Assembly: GCA_014529385.2 (NCBI GenBank)
Contig: CM043950.1
Location: 64,560,935-64,624,934 of the forward strand
DNA: 64,000 nucleotides
Source: Adiantum capillus-veneris
Taxonomy: Eukaryota; Streptophyta; Polypodiopsida; Polypodiales; Pteridaceae
Reading direction: 5' to 3'
Positions within the stretch are counted from its first letter, which is position 1. The number at the start of each line of letters is the position of its first letter. The position numbers and the translations under genes were made by a program. Below, one piece after another: positions 20,987 through 32,037 of the stretch. Below the pieces are notes generated by a model. The model did not search any database. It had not been told where the DNA came from and saw nothing but the letters and a program-made list of their open reading frames with translations.

Positions 20987-21991
20987 TGCCTCCTGCTTGT
21001 GATTGGCTAGGCCTGGAGGGGCCCAATGAGCTTCAAGAATGAGCTACAAGGGGGGGTCGACCCAAGCAAGCTAGGGGGTTGCTTAGGGGGTATACTCACC
21101 CACGCACACTCACAAACTGTCTCATGGTGTGCTATGTAAGGTGCAAGAGCTCCATCTCCTTCTCCAAGCTCTTGAGAAGTTGAGAGCCTACACCAACACC
21201 ATTGGCTATGGAATGCAAATCCAACCGAGAGCTATGCTTCAATGGTTAAGCTTGCCATCTTCTTTATCTTCATTACTATGCTATTATGTATGCTAAGCAA
21301 AAAGAGATAATAAGTGAGAAACTATTTCTTTCTCCTCCTATGGAATACTTATTCTTCCTCTTCCCTACCCCCATTCCCTGCTAGCTCTCTCTAGCTTCGA
21401 AGGTGTTTGAGGTCTTGGGACTAAGGCTTGGGATAGTCAATGCTTTCCACAAGTTTATGTTATGCTTATTTCAAGAAGGCTAATGGTTTATTGCAAATAG
21501 ATTAATTGTATTGCAAGGTAGATTTATTGTTGCTTTAAACACAAGTTGATGCATAAAAGTTTACATCTTCATGAACCCAATGATTTACAGAACACAAGTA
21601 TTGATAATGCTCAGAAGTTCTTGATTGTTTTCAAGCTAAGATTGATTGTTGCTATTAAGCAAAAGCTTGGTGTATGAAGCTTCCATATTCATACCGCCAA
21701 AGAGGTCTCAAGGAACACAAATATTGTATTGTACCAAGTCTCTCTTAATGAGAGAATCTATAATACAAATGCCTTTTGGAGGGGGGACCGGCTCCACATA
21801 AATCCGGTCCTCAACTGTTGTCATATTCTCTAAACTCTCTCTCTTGCAAAAGTATTGCTCATGCCTAGTTAATTAAGTGTTATGATTAAGTTGCTACTAC
21901 CAATTAAGTTCACCCTCTATGCTCTCAAAGTTGTTCACTCTAATTCTCTTAATTCCGCTATTCTCTAAGTTCATAGGCCATTTCCATTACA
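20966..21991 (+). repeat. Gypsy-C 3' LTR (5'-truncated)
   Basis: Matches the last part of 16809-18591 from GGCTACCCTT to the terminal CATTTCCATTACA. The first part and the polypurine tract were removed by the internal deletion. Confidence 0.9.
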
Positions 21992-21996
21992 TCCTC

Positions 21997-22809
21997 TTTG
22001 AGAGAAAGAACTTAATTATTTATTTTTATCTATCTAGGTTCTCATTGTTGGACCCCTTTAAAACCTAACAAATAGCATTCAAGCACATCATGAGGGCCAC
22101 ATGTGGAGGATCATTTGAACATGTGTCTTTTATGCTTATTAAGTCATTTGACTGAATTGAATACTTTAAGGACTTAATCAATCAAGCAAGCATGTGTCTT
22201 TTATGCTTCTTAAGTCATTTGTTTTGAACTAAATAATTCAAGCCTTAGTCAATCAAGTATGGACGTTCATGCTTCTTGAGAATTTATCTTTGAATTCAAC
22301 ATTTCAAAAACCTTAGTCATTTAAGCATAAAAATCACCTCAAGCTTTGGGTAAGGTTCTCACAACCACTTTAGCGTCTTAGCACTTCATGCTTTGGATGA
22401 TTCGCACCTTGAGGTTAGCTCTAGCTTACGTAAGGTCAAAGGACTTTTTAACACTAACTTTTGGAGGTCTTTAATGAAGCTAACCCTAAGGTCTTTTAAG
22501 CTCCATTAGATGCACATTGCTTTTTGATAGACTACCTTTGTTTGGACCCTTTTGATGTAACCATCTCTCCTCTTGGTCTCTTGCTGAGGTAAATCTAGAA
22601 GCAATTATTAAACATTGCTCTTTGGTAGACCATCTCCTTTTGGACCCCTATTGAAATGCAACCATTTCTCCTTTCGGTCCCCTGTTGAGATAGGTCTAGA
22701 AGCACATATATATATACTAACTCATGTTCCCCTTTTATCTTCCCATATTAAGTGATTAGTTCAATATGAGAAAATCATTTGGTAAAGCTAGATATTATAT
22801 TTTATGACA
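21997..22809 (-). repeat. Gypsy-D 3' LTR, proximal part
   Basis: Matches 34609-35427. On the minus strand it starts TGTCATAAAATATAATAT at 22809. Together with 16005-16808 it makes a complete LTR of about the same length as the 5' one. The candidate polypurine tract CAAGAGCGAGATAA lies at 22810-22823. Confidence 0.9.
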
Positions 22810-23329
22810 TTATCTCGCTCTTGAAATCATACTCATCGTCGACTACGAGGTAGAGAAAATAAATCCTAGTCATTAGTCCATGTTTCTTAGCGGATAGAGA
22901 ATCCCTTTTTACCCTACGATATCATTTTAGAATGGATGACTAATCCATTTGGTGCTCGAGAGACTTAGCTGCCGCAAGCATGTCTGCTCTTTAGTCCATA
23001 TCATACTTCCAAAGTAGAGTGACAAGTTTGGTGTTTGGGAGGCGTAGTCACCACAAACATGATCCTAAGCATGCATACTTCTTAAATTTTGAGCACAATA
23101 AAAGAAAGAGAATGAGTCTTATAAGACAAAAATGTTGCTCATTTAAAATGCATTTTCATTTGCTTACTCTAGTGTAGCATTGTAAGCATTGACAAGGTTC
23201 ATATTATCCTTAAGCGAGGTTCCTTCTCCATCTAGCATCTTTAAAAGGATAATTCTTAAACTTAACAAGATATCATTGGATAATCTTATTGTTTTTTAGT
23301 ACCTTGTCTTCGTGTGTCGAAGAATCTAT

Positions 23330-23727
23330 TTGGGCTGCAACACCTCTTCTTGATCTTCGATCTCTAGCGGGTCCTCCATTATTGGTTCTTTTTGTGACTC
23401 TCCTTTGTAAGGCTTGAGTAGGCTCACATGGTTAACATTGGGAATGAGCCAATGGTTGGGAAACTTTAATTGATAATCCATCTCATTAATTTAAAAAGGA
23501 CCATAGTATCTTTTTGCTAGTTTAGCATAATACTCTTGGTGGCCCATAAGAATTTTATCCGTAGTATGCCTTAGATGAGCATTGGGAAACTTTAGCAAGA
23601 CCCAATCATTTTTCTTAAAGGCTGCGGCTCTTCCGTGCTTATTAGCAGCAACCCTTTTTGCCTTTGGTGTAAGATGGATATAACCCTTTTTACTCTTTGG
23701 AAAAGATTCTTGTAAGTCTTAGCTATA
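23330..23727 (-). pseudogene. Gypsy-D integrase, C-terminal part
   Basis: Minus-strand reading after the Copia-E insertion: KKGYIHLTPKAKRVAANKHG, KKNDWVLLKFPNAHLRHTTD, YYAKLAKRYYGPF, a stop, then KFPNHWLIPNVNHVSLLKPY. This is the normal gypsy integrase tail (GPF and HVSLLKPY motifs) that binds DNA. The C-terminus runs into acidic codons and stops near 23330. From there to 22824 I see only non-coding 3' sequence. Confidence 0.82.
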
Positions 23728-23954
23728 TGTTGGAATTAGGGTTGCAGAGAAACGCACACAGCTTGGAGAAGACGAAACAAGCTCAAGGCACACAATAGAG
23801 AGTGTGTTACTTAGTGTGCAATGGAAAGATAGATAGCCCTAGAGTGATGGGCGTATATACAATGCTCGGGGAAAAAAACCTCCTAAAGAGGAAAAAAATG
23901 CCCCGGCGGTCTTAGTGTGTTCACACACATCACTACCACATGTATATGGTAAAA
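23728..23954 (-). repeat. Copia-E 3' LTR
   Basis: Starts TGTTGGAATTAGGG and matches 28696-28912. Its inner end reads GGTAAAA where the other LTR has GGTAACA, so the terminal CA is mutated. Confidence 0.9.
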
Positions 23955-23966
23955 AATCCCCCCTGG
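23955..23966 (-). promoter_or_regulatory. Copia-E polypurine tract
   Basis: CCAGGGGGGATT on the minus strand directly before the 3' LTR. Confidence 0.8.
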
Positions 23967-24028
23967 AGTGACGCGGTGAACGAGAGCTGGCACATGATAA
24001 AGGGAAGTGCCATGCCCTGAGGACATGA

Positions 24029-25102
24029 TCAGTCCACAAAGGGGAGTAAGCTCAAAGCTTTGCGGAAAGCTTCAAGCTTCTCACGAGACAATGCCTTTGT
24101 GAAAAGATCTGTAAGGTTGTCCTGTGTTGGCACATAAGCCAAGCTGATCTCTCCTACTGAGAGCCTCTCCCTGACATAGTGGTTATGCACCTCAATGTGC
24201 TTTCTGCGAGCATGAAAAACTGGGTTCCTTACAACTGCCAATGTGCTCTGACTGTCAGTGTAGATAGTGTTGGCAGTGTCGTGTCCAACACCCAAATCAG
24301 CCATAAGGTGTTTGAGCCATACACATTCCACCGTAGCTGTGAAGACTGCCTTGTACTCAGTCTCACAACTCGAAGTGGCCACAGTAGGTTGCTTCTTGTT
24401 GAACCATGATATACATGAACTGCCAAGCATGAAACAAAAACTACTTGTGGAGACTTGCGTGTCAAAAAAAGCAGCCCAATCTGAGTCTGAAAAAGCATGT
24501 AAGTCTGGCGGAAATGATCCCCTCTTGGGATAAAACAAGCCAAGATGTAAAGTGCCACTAAGGTAGCAGAAAATCCTCTTGACAGCTTGCCAATGCTTAG
24601 ACCCTGGGCTATGCATAAATCTGCTGACCTGTGAGACTGCAAACTGAATATCCGGCCTTGTGTAGCATACATAAATGAGGCAGCCAACAACAGTTTGATA
24701 AAGAGTGAAATCAGCAGGATCGCTAGCATCATGTAGACTCAACTTCAAACCTGTTTCCATGCGAGTGGCAATAGGTTTGCAATCCTCAAGTCCAAACTTA
24801 CATAGCAATGTCTCTATGTAACTTTTCTGACCCAAGGCAATACCACCATCACACTGCTTAAACTGTATACCCAAGTAATAATGCAACAGCCCCAAATCTT
24901 TCATCTTGAAAGTAGCAACCAAATCAGCCTTAGATTCAGCAATATGTCTCTCATTTGGTCCAGTTATCAACAAATCATCGACATAAAGAACCACAATGAG
25001 AAGCACATCACCCTCACGCTTTACATACAATGTGCTTTCTGTTGGACTGTTTACGAAAGCCTCGTTTGACCAAATGAGTGTCAGCTTTCTCATACCAAGC
25101 AC
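24029..25102 (-). CDS. Copia-E reverse transcriptase palm and RNase H (357 open codons)
   Basis: An open frame with the RT catalytic YVDD at residues 40-43 (VVLYVDDLLITG), KMKDLGLLHYYLGIQ at 66-80, YTRPDIQFAVSQVSRF at 147-162, and a complete RNase H. The RNase H acidic residues are D206 (FSDSDWA), E247 (SSCETEY) and D283 (YTDSQSTL), and the final block is TQDNLTDLFTKALSRE. It ends with a stop about 75 bases before the 3' LTR. The first residues (MLGMRKLTLIWSNE) follow a frameshift near 25050-25100 that separates it from the RT N-terminal part. This is the best preserved enzyme fragment in the window, but it lacks its start. Confidence 0.9.
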   Translation of the reverse strand: MLGMRKLTLIWSNEAFVNSPTESTLYVKREGDVLLIVVLYVDDLLITGPNERHIAESKADLVATFKMKDLGLLHYYLGIQFKQCDGGIALGQKSYIETLLCKFGLEDCKPIATRMETGLKLSLHDASDPADFTLYQTVVGCLIYVCYTRPDIQFAVSQVSRFMHSPGSKHWQAVKRIFCYLSGTLHLGLFYPKRGSFPPDLHAFSDSDWAAFFDTQVSTSSFCFMLGSSCISWFNKKQPTVATSSCETEYKAVFTATVECVWLKHLMADLGVGHDTANTIYTDSQSTLAVVRNPVFHARRKHIEVHNHYVRERLSVGEISLAYVPTQDNLTDLFTKALSREKLEAFRKALSLLPFVD

Positions 25103-25922
25103 GAGGAGATTGCTTCAACCTATACAAAGCCTTCTTACATCTGCACACTTTGTCCTCTTGTCCTTTTATGAAAAAACCGTGAGGCTGCGTTACATAAACT
25201 TCCTCAAATATGTCACCATTCAAGAAAGCAGTAACAATGTCTGACTGATGTACATCCCAACCAAAATGAGCTGCCAATGCACATAGAAAATGCACAGTAG
25301 TCATACGACAAGTGGGAGCAAAAGTTTCTTCATAATCTATGACTTTTTGCTATGCATGACCCTTTGCAACAAGTCGAGCCTTATGGCGATCGATCTCACC
25401 ATCCGACTTGCATTTCAACTTGTAAACCCACTTCGTACCAATGGCCTTTTTGCCAGGAGGCAAATCACATAAAGTCCATGTGTAATTTTCTATAAGTGCA
25501 TCATATTTTGATTGCATGGCAGTCATCCAATTTTTTGAATTTTGTCCTTCATCAAAAGACAGAGGCTCCTCAACATCATGTAAGCGAGACACAGCTAAAG
25601 CATAACAATATGATGCATAAGATACATGGCGAGAGCCTGAACCAGTTCGACTAGACAAAGGTGCATCCAATTTACTATAACGCAAAGTGTGCACCAGCCA
25701 TTTTGGCATACCTCTAGCTTGCTCATTTTTAGGCCTTTCCTCATCAAGTACATCATGTACATCTGCATCAATAATAGGCTGATCTGTAACATTTTCAGAA
25801 ACCCCCATAGGCTGTACATTTGCCTCATTGGAACTTACATTTGTATTTTCACCACCGAAAAGAGGCAACAAAGTGTCATAAATGTATTGTGAGCTTACAT
25901 TACTGTCTCTAGTACATGACAC
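25014..25922 (-). pseudogene. Copia-E reverse transcriptase, N-terminal part
   Basis: Two fragments. 25350-25922 holds the linker, then KNWMTAMQSKYDALIENYTW, GTKWVYKLK and HKARLVAKGHA. After a stop near 25350 the reading goes on with DYEETFAPTCRMTTVHFL, DVHQSDIVTAFLNGDIFEEV (first catalytic Asp) and ALYRLKQSPRAWYEK. All RT blocks before YVDD are present. One nonsense codon and one frameshift break it. Confidence 0.88.
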
Positions 25923-26614
25923 AAGGGCTGAACAGAATCTTCCACAAACACTACATCCCGTGAAACCAGAATACAGTTTGCTTGTGGATGATACAACCTA
26001 TAATCTTTGCTTTCAGCATAACCAACAAAAATACATTTGACAGCCTTATCATCCAATTTTTTGCGTTGTGTTTCTGGCACCAAAGCATATTCCAAACAGC
26101 CAAAAACACGCATGTGCTCAATAGAAGGCTTTCTATCATGCCATGCTTCACATGGAGTAATAGACTGCAAAGCTTTCGTAGGACACCTGTTTAGTACATA
26201 AGTGGCACACATGATGGCCTCAAGCCAAAAAGAATACGGCAAAGCTTGACTTTTGACCATACATCGTGCCATTTTCGTAAGTGACCTGTTTTTCCTCTCA
26301 GCAACACCATTTTGCTGAGGTGTATAAGGCACTGTACATTGGTGTTTTATCCCACGACTAGACAGAAATGCATTGAATTCATGAGACATATACTCCCCCC
26401 ATCGACCAGAATAGAGGGTGTGCATAATACATTTCAAGGCATTTTCAGCCATAGCCAGAAATTTTTTGAAGCACATAAAAACTTCGGACTTCGCTTTAAG
26501 TGGAAATAAACATGCATGCCTGGAGTAATCATCAACAAAAGTCACGAAGTAAAGGTAATTGCCCAAGGACAGAGTTTGCATGGGCCCACAAACATCACTA
26601 TGCACAAGATGCAT
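25895..26614 (-). pseudogene. Copia-E integrase core with a lost catalytic Asp
   Basis: 239 open codons starting MHLVHSDVCG. D7 and E106 (NGVAERKNR) of the catalytic triad are present. At the second Asp position the sequence reads LYSGRWGEY, with Gly70 where LRSDRGGEY-like sequence is expected. Two other residues of this motif have also changed. Integrase from this copy should be inactive. The C-terminal part (ALVPETQRKKLDDKAVKCIF, VGYAESKDYRLYHP) is normal. Confidence 0.9.
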
Positions 26615-27650
26615 TATGAACCAATCTAGACATCAGCCTGCATGTGGCCCGAACTGAACCATCCTTTGGAAAATTAGAATGCTGCATCTTACCCAAAATA
26701 TAGCCTTCACAAACATGTTTGACAGGTGCTTCAAGAGGTGGCAAAGAAGCAACCATATCAGATTTCTTCAAACGCAGCAAACTGACAAAATTTAGATGAC
26801 CAAAACGTGCATGTCAAAGTTTTGCATCTGAAATAGCCCTTGAATCTGCAATAGCATTTGCAAAATTTTATCCACACTTGTCATACAAAGTGACCTTATA
26901 CAGCCCACGGCACAAAAGGCCAGATGCAACAATTTCATCACCAAAACTGAGATCATGAACTGTACATCTGTCATCCACAAATTTGGCTACAAGTCCAAGT
27001 CTAGCAAGTGCGGATACAGACAAGAGATTCTTCTTGATCCCAGGTACATAAAGTGCATCAACAAGTGTGAAGGAACTGCCATTTGCAGCAGTAAGCACAA
27101 TCTTTCCAACTCCCTGAACCGGATAAGAGGCATTGTTGGCACAAGTGAATGAATTCCCATGAGAGACAGACTTGAGAGAGGTGAACAATTCACGATGTGA
27201 GGTAATGTGCTTTGTAGCACCACTGTCAAAATACCACACATGTGAATCTGCAGCAATTGACAAGCATGCATCATGGACAACAGGATTGTAAGTGCACTCT
27301 GCGTTAAAAGACCATTCTGCATCAACATCAGCAACATAGTCTCCTTTCACAGAAGACTCAACAATGGCTGCATTTGTAGTGGCACCAACATTTGCAGTGG
27401 AACCACCCTCTTTCTTCTTAGCCTCTTTGGCCTTCAACTTAGGACATGACTTGATCAAGTGATCATTAGCTTTACAATAATGGCAACACGTTTTTTTTTT
27501 GCCCTTATGACCAGAATTTCCAAACAAATTGCTGCCAGCAAAAGCATTAGGAACATAATTTTTTCCACTTGCAGAAGAACCATAAGAAGTGGCTATATTG
27601 CTGTTACCACCCTTTCTCTGAGAAGCAATAAAAGCGTGTTCAATTGCACA
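26598..27650 (-). pseudogene. Copia-E nucleocapsid, protease and integrase zinc region
   Basis: Fragment 26868-27527 has a CCHC knuckle (C15, C18, H23, C28: CHYCKANDHLIKSC), a Lys/Glu linker, and the protease active site WYFDSGATKHIT (D101). It continues to the normal protease end (VDALYVPGIKKNLLSVSALA). After a stop near 26868, HARFGHLNFVSLLRLK gives the zinc-domain His pair. The Cys pair is degraded (CEGYILGKMQ, second Cys to Tyr). The short stretch 27528-27650 is the basic gag linker. Confidence 0.88.
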
Positions 27651-28331
27651 CTACCTAGTCCTGTTTTTTCTAGAATGTGACTCTTGCAACAGCAATGTGC
27701 ATAATGCATCAAACTTGACAACTTCAGGATTTCCTTGGGTCATAAGTCTCCAAGTACAAGCAAAAGTCTGGTAAGAATCTGGTAAGGTATCAAGAACAAT
27801 CTGCACAAGGGAAGTGTCTGAAATGACTTCACCTGCAGAAATAAGTTGCTTATTGATATCCTTGACACTAGCAAGGAAAGTGTCCATATCATCTTCCTCA
27901 TGCATAATCTTCGACTCTAGCTCTTTACGCAGCAAAGCAATTTTAGCCTCATTGCGGCTTGCATAAAGACCTGCTAGAATATCCCAAGCCTGTTTTGCAG
28001 ATTTTGCTGAACGGATGTGAGGAATAATGGTGCGCTTCACAGACAACACAATCAATGCATGAGCCTGCACATCCTTTACATCCCAACAAGATTGTTCTAC
28101 CGTAGGCAAAACAACTCTAATAGCAGCAATCCTTGCAGCAAGACCTGCAACATCCTCAACATCGCCTACATCCTCAGAACCAGGATGTACATCGATGCCC
28201 TGCATAATATTCTAGACGCCCTTTGATATAAGAACATGTTGCATAATATAAGCCCACATAGGGTAATTGTCTCCATCCAACCTGTCCTCAACAGCAAACA
28301 TCTTGAAGACATCTATGTTGTTGTCAGCCAT
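27651..28331 (-). pseudogene. Copia-E gag (one internal nonsense codon)
   Basis: The start is ATG at 28331: MADNNIDVFKMFAVEDRLDG, the standard copia gag N-terminus, followed by NYPMWAYIMQHVL. In-frame TAG at 28212-28214 comes after ISKGV. The frame goes on NIMQGIDVHP, and the usual residue there is Trp, so one G-to-A change explains the stop. The rest is a UBN2-type gag (AKQAWDILAGLYASRNEAKI, LLRKELESKIMHEEDDMDTF) that ends at a stop at 27651, just before the nucleocapsid. Confidence 0.9.
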
Positions 28332-28681
28332 GGTAAATACTGAACCCGATGTGAAAACTGCCCAAAAATAGGAGAAACAGAGCGGGAACAGCACATGCTA
28401 TTTAGCACAAACCGTAGAAGACTGTAAGGCACCTGTTATGCAAAAATCGGCACTGACAAAAATTCTGCATAAAATGACGAAATTGCCTGTGCAGACCTGC
28501 CTGTAGTGGAAACGGAGGTCGAAATGAGCCCGAATCAAAAATCTGAGCAGACTAAGCTCTACGAGTATTCCCAAAATATTTATCGACCTGCGAACGCTCG
28601 CCAAACCTCACTGTAAAATTGGAGAAAGTGAGCAGGCGTGTGCTGGAGTAGCTATCGACTAAGCCCGGGAAGATGTAACCT

Positions 28682-28693
28682 GCTTTAATACCA
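28682..28693 (-). promoter_or_regulatory. Copia-E primer-binding site (degenerate)
   Basis: The minus strand reads TGGTATTAAAGC, two bases from the LTR. It matches the common site except for two bases. Confidence 0.8.
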
Positions 28694-28695
28694 AT

Positions 28696-28912
28696 TGTTG
28701 GAATTAGGGTTGCAAAGAAATGCACACAACTTGGAGAAGACGAAAGAAGCCACAATAGAGAGTGTGTTACTTAGTGTGCAATAGAAAGATAGATATCCAT
28801 AGAGTGCTGGGTGTATATACAATGCTGGGGGGAAAAACCCTCCTAAAGAGGGAAAAATGCCCCGGCGGTCCTAGTGTGTTCACAACATCACTACCACATG
28901 TTTATGGTAACA
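28696..28912 (-). repeat. Copia-E 5' LTR
   Basis: 217 bases, TGTTGG...GGTAACA on the plus strand, followed by CTATA. It is shorter than 23728-23954 by small gaps. Confidence 0.92.
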
Positions 28913-28917
28913 CTATA

Positions 28918-29650
28918 TTCATCAACAGTGAAGATCTTCCCATATACATTAAGTAGTAGGGGAGTTTTGGATCTTCCCTCTTTAACCTTGATAGGTGCTT
29001 TCCCCTTAGAAGTATGTACAATGTCATTGTACGCATACTCTATAAGAGGTAGATAATTCTCTCATTGAGAACATTGATCTACTTCCATGACATAGGCTTT
29101 TAGTAGATTCAAGAATTGTTAGATTAGTTATTTCACTTTGCCTCATCCTTTTGTGGATGATAGGCCAAAAGAGAAATTTAATCTACTTCCTAGATTTTCA
29201 AAGAGACTCTTCTAGAAATTACTGGTCATTCTAGGATCTTTGTTTGACACTATGGATGTTGGCAAGCCATGATACTTGAAAATTGGAGATCTAGAGAGGG
29301 TTATCGTTTGATGTGCCTTAGTTGTCTTTTTGACAGGCATAGAGTGTGTTTTCTTGCTAAGCCTGTCGACGAGGACTGAAACAATCCAATTTGCTTCCCT
29401 CAATCAAATTTCAATTTTTGGTACACCATGCATTTTGAAACATACTCTTGTATGTTTACTTTTGATGGTAGACCAACAAAAATACATTTCTACTCCTTGA
29501 AGAGTAGATTATGGAATCCTTATTTGCCCCATGTAAGGAGAATCCCACCATGTAAGGAGAAGCATGGGATTCATACATGAATTTATTATTGTGTGGGTGA
29601 GTAACACATAGCCTATTGCCGTTTGGAAGATAACCATCCTTCAAGGTCAA
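28918..29650 (-). pseudogene. Gypsy-D integrase, N-terminal and core part
   Basis: Minus strand from 29650: GYLPNGNRLCVTHPHNNKFM and YESHASPYMVG form the start of the gypsy zinc domain. Then comes IVSVLVDRLSKKTHSMPVKK, a degraded core with the first catalytic region, SPIFKYHGLPTSIVSNKDPR (second Asp expected in SNKD; present), and AYNDIVHTSKGKAPIKV near 29000. Several stops lie between. It runs to the CTATA site where Copia-E inserted and resumes at 23727. Confidence 0.82.
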
Positions 29651-29690
29651 TGGTTCTTTTTTTCTTCCCTAATGCAAAGGCTGTAATTAC

Positions 29691-30330
29691 CTACTTGAAT
29701 TCTTGGTCAGTAGCATACTCATCTATCATAAAAGATAGATCGTTGTGAGTTGATATAGACACCACATTTATCCTTGGCCATTGTGAAAGTGCATCGACCA
29801 CTTGATTATGCTTGCCAACAATGTGAGCAACATGAAATTTAAATTGCGAAAGAAAATTTTCCCACCTCATTTGTTTGTTGAAAAGCTTGGTTTTTGTCAT
29901 GAAGTACTTGAGACTTTGTGATCCGTTCATAGGATGAATAAAGCCCCAAAGAGATAGTGTTTCCATGTGTCTAGGGCATGTAGAACAACTAAAAGCTCTT
30001 TTTCGTATACGCCCAAGACCCGTTCATTGACATTGCGCCTTCGGCTCTCATATGCTATGGCATGCCCTTCTTGAAGCAAAACTGCTCCAAGACAATCACC
30101 ACAAGCATCACATTGGACCTCAAATGGCTTTGAGAGATCCGAAAGCATAAGGACTATTTGAGAGGTAAGCTTCTCTTTGAGCTTTTCAAAAGCATTTTGT
30201 TCTTTAGCAGTCCATGAGTACTTAACGTTCTTCCTTGTTAAGTCATGCAATGGTCCTGCTATTTGAGAGAATTTTGCTATTAAGCATCTATAGTATGCAC
30301 AAATACCAATAAAGCTTCTTAGCTCATGCT
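29691..30330 (-). pseudogene. Gypsy-D RNase H and RT connection
   Basis: Reading from about 30330: SFIGICAYYRCLIAKFSQIA, then HDLTRKNVKYSWTAKEQNAF and LSKPFEVQCDACGDCLGAVL (first Asp). These are followed by AIAYESRRRNVNERVLGVYE (Glu), WKHYLFGALF, then after a frame change LKYFMTKTKLFNKQMRWENF and HIVGKHNQVVDALSQW. This is a normal gypsy RNase H order with one frameshift near 29930-29966. Confidence 0.87.
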
Positions 30331-30882
30331 TTTATTACCTACAACTTTGATGGATTCATAAATATACCATCTTGATAGATAATGTGACCTAAATATTGAA
30401 TGTCTTGTAGGAAAAATTCACTTTTCTTTTGATTAATGAAAAGCGTATTCTCTCTCACAACTTGAAAGATTACCTGGAGGTGTCACTTGTACTCCTCAAG
30501 AGAATTTGAGTGGCCTAAAGATTTTTTTCCATCATAAGTTTGAATGCAGCTAGAGCATTTGTCAGTGATCGTATTTAGTGCTCTAAACTCGACACACGTG
30601 ATATGTGTCATCTTTCTTTTGCACTAAAAGTACTGGTGAACAGAATAGAGAGGAGCTAGGCCTCACCATCCCTTTTTCCACCAATTCATGCAATTGCCTC
30701 ATGATCTCCTTTTGTTGAGCTTGTGAAACTCAATAAGGAGGTTTATTAGGAGCTGAGAATTCCTAGTAGAAGCTCTATTGCATGGTCTCATCATCCCCTT
30801 GTTTTGGAGGTAGCTCACTAGGGATGTCATCATTGAAAACATGTTGGAATCCATTTAGGAAACTAAACAACTCTAATTCCTC
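30331..30882 (-). pseudogene. Gypsy-D reverse transcriptase, core deleted
   Basis: From 30720 downward: QQKEIMRQLHELVEKGMVRP, SSSLFCSPVLLVQKKDDTYH, then several stops and a jump to SSCERIRFSLIKRKVNFSYK. The part that should hold the catalytic Asp and the Y-x-D-D box is missing, so about 80-100 codons are gone. What is left is the entry of RT and the thumb. Confidence 0.78.
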
Positions 30883-31560
30883 TTAATTCCCTTTATTGCT
30901 ACTTGTGAAAACATTAGAATCATTTATAGATTCTCTTACAAAAATTATATATTTAAAAATAGAGCTTTTCATTGATTTATCAAAAGCAAGCGTATTTACC
31001 AACGATATGGTGTTCCCCAACTTGTTATCATCTATGTGCATGCTCTTTTTCCTATAGGTGAAGTAGATTCTCCTTTTAGGGAGCTTCATGTTGGCAGCCA
31101 TGCGATTGAACCATGGTGCCCCTAGGATAACATCCTGATGTTGGAGAGGAGAGATAAAAAAAAAGTCTTCTTTGTCGACGTAGCTTTGGACATGAAGCCT
31201 CACTTCCCAATCAAGGGAGTAACGGAGGCTTGCTATCCCTTGAAAGCTGTGTCAGCAATTACAGTATCTCCCATCTCAAAAGCTTGAATTCCCAACTTGG
31301 TTGATATGAAGTTGTGAGTAGAACCAGGGTCAAACAAGATGAAGGCATCATGCTCCCTTACTTTCCCCCAACAATAGGAGAGGAATGAGCCTTTGCAATG
31401 AGTATCCTCTTTTGGAGATTCAACCATGGATGCTCTAGGAGTGTCATTGTATACAGGTCTTTTGGAGCAAGAATGATAACCATGTCCTTGCTCCCCACAC
31501 TTAAAGCATTTATGGTCTTTACAAAAGGCTTCTAATTCTTTGGGAGAGAGTTTATTTTTT
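30883..31560 (-). pseudogene. Gypsy-D nucleocapsid and protease
   Basis: From 31540: HKCFKCGEQGHGYHSC is the CCHC knuckle, then FLSYCWGKVREHDAFILFDP and GSTHNFIS (active-site Asp). After a frame break at 31233 the reading continues LRLHVQSYVDKEDFF, ILGAPWFNRMAANMKLPKRR. It is closely similar to Gypsy-C residues 324-475. Frameshift or stop breaks lie at about 31203-31233. Confidence 0.85.
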
Positions 31561-31679
31561 TACCTTTGTAAGATTCTTTCTCCTTGGCCTTGTTGTTGTT
31601 GGTGCTGGTGTTGCCTTGGGAAGAGTTTTGAGCATTACTCTTCCCTTTAGATTCACTTCGATCCTTGTTTTCCATGGGC

Positions 31680-32037
31680 TTGAAATTTCATCTCACCCCT
31701 TGTTGGAAATTGATCCTTGAAGCAACCATAGTGTGGTGGATGGCTTTGGTCATAGTGCTAGGCCATTGTGAGTTGACATACTCGGCCATTTCTTCAGGTA
31801 ATACCACACAAAATTGTTGCTTTTGTTTGATGAAGTCTATCCTTTGAAAGACTATAGCTTTGAGATGTAAACCCCAAAACTTGTCTACATATTTGTGGAT
31901 AGACTCATTGAAGAGTAGCTTCAAACTCCGCCATTTGGTAAGCACTTTGTCCTTTGCATCGCTTGTAAGGAACTGCTTCATGATGCAAACTCGTAGATTT
32001 TTCCATGTCTTTGGGGCCTTGCCATTGCCATGAAGGC
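31680..32037 (-). pseudogene. Gypsy-D gag, second part
   Basis: Continues after the solo LTR: LHGNGKAPKTWKNLRVCIMK, LTKWRSLKLLFNESIHKYVD, KFWGLHLKAIVFQRIDF, LPEEMAEYVNSQWPSTMTKA, matching Gypsy-C residues 149-250. It is open across this stretch. Confidence 0.87.

Larger units (their letters stand above)
16809..21991 (+). mobile_element. Gypsy-C, internally deleted gypsy element inside the Gypsy-D LTR
   Basis: Plus-strand element of the same family as Gypsy-D. It has a full 5' LTR (16809-18591), primer site, gag and protease. It then jumps across a deletion of RT and RNase H to a few integrase codons, and another junction into the second half of the 3' LTR (20966-21991). Perfect target duplicates TCCTC lie at 16804-16808 and 21992-21996. 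It cannot transpose alone, but gag-protease is almost intact. Confidence 0.9.
23728..28912 (-). mobile_element. Copia-E, near full-length Ty1/copia element inside Gypsy-D integrase
   Basis: 5.2 kb with short LTRs (23728-23954 and 28696-28912), primer site, polypurine tract and the full copia domain order on the minus strand. Perfect 5-bp duplicates CTATA lie at 23723-23727 and 28913-28917. Breaks include one nonsense codon in gag, a stop between gag and nucleocapsid, frame breaks in integrase and RT, and a lost catalytic residue in integrase. Of the elements here it keeps the longest pol reading. Confidence 0.93.

Noticed and set aside
23728-23954. Short LTR pair of Copia-E first taken as an unrelated dispersed repeat
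   Set aside because: Primer site, polypurine tract, CTATA duplicates and the copia pol between the copies show these are LTRs.
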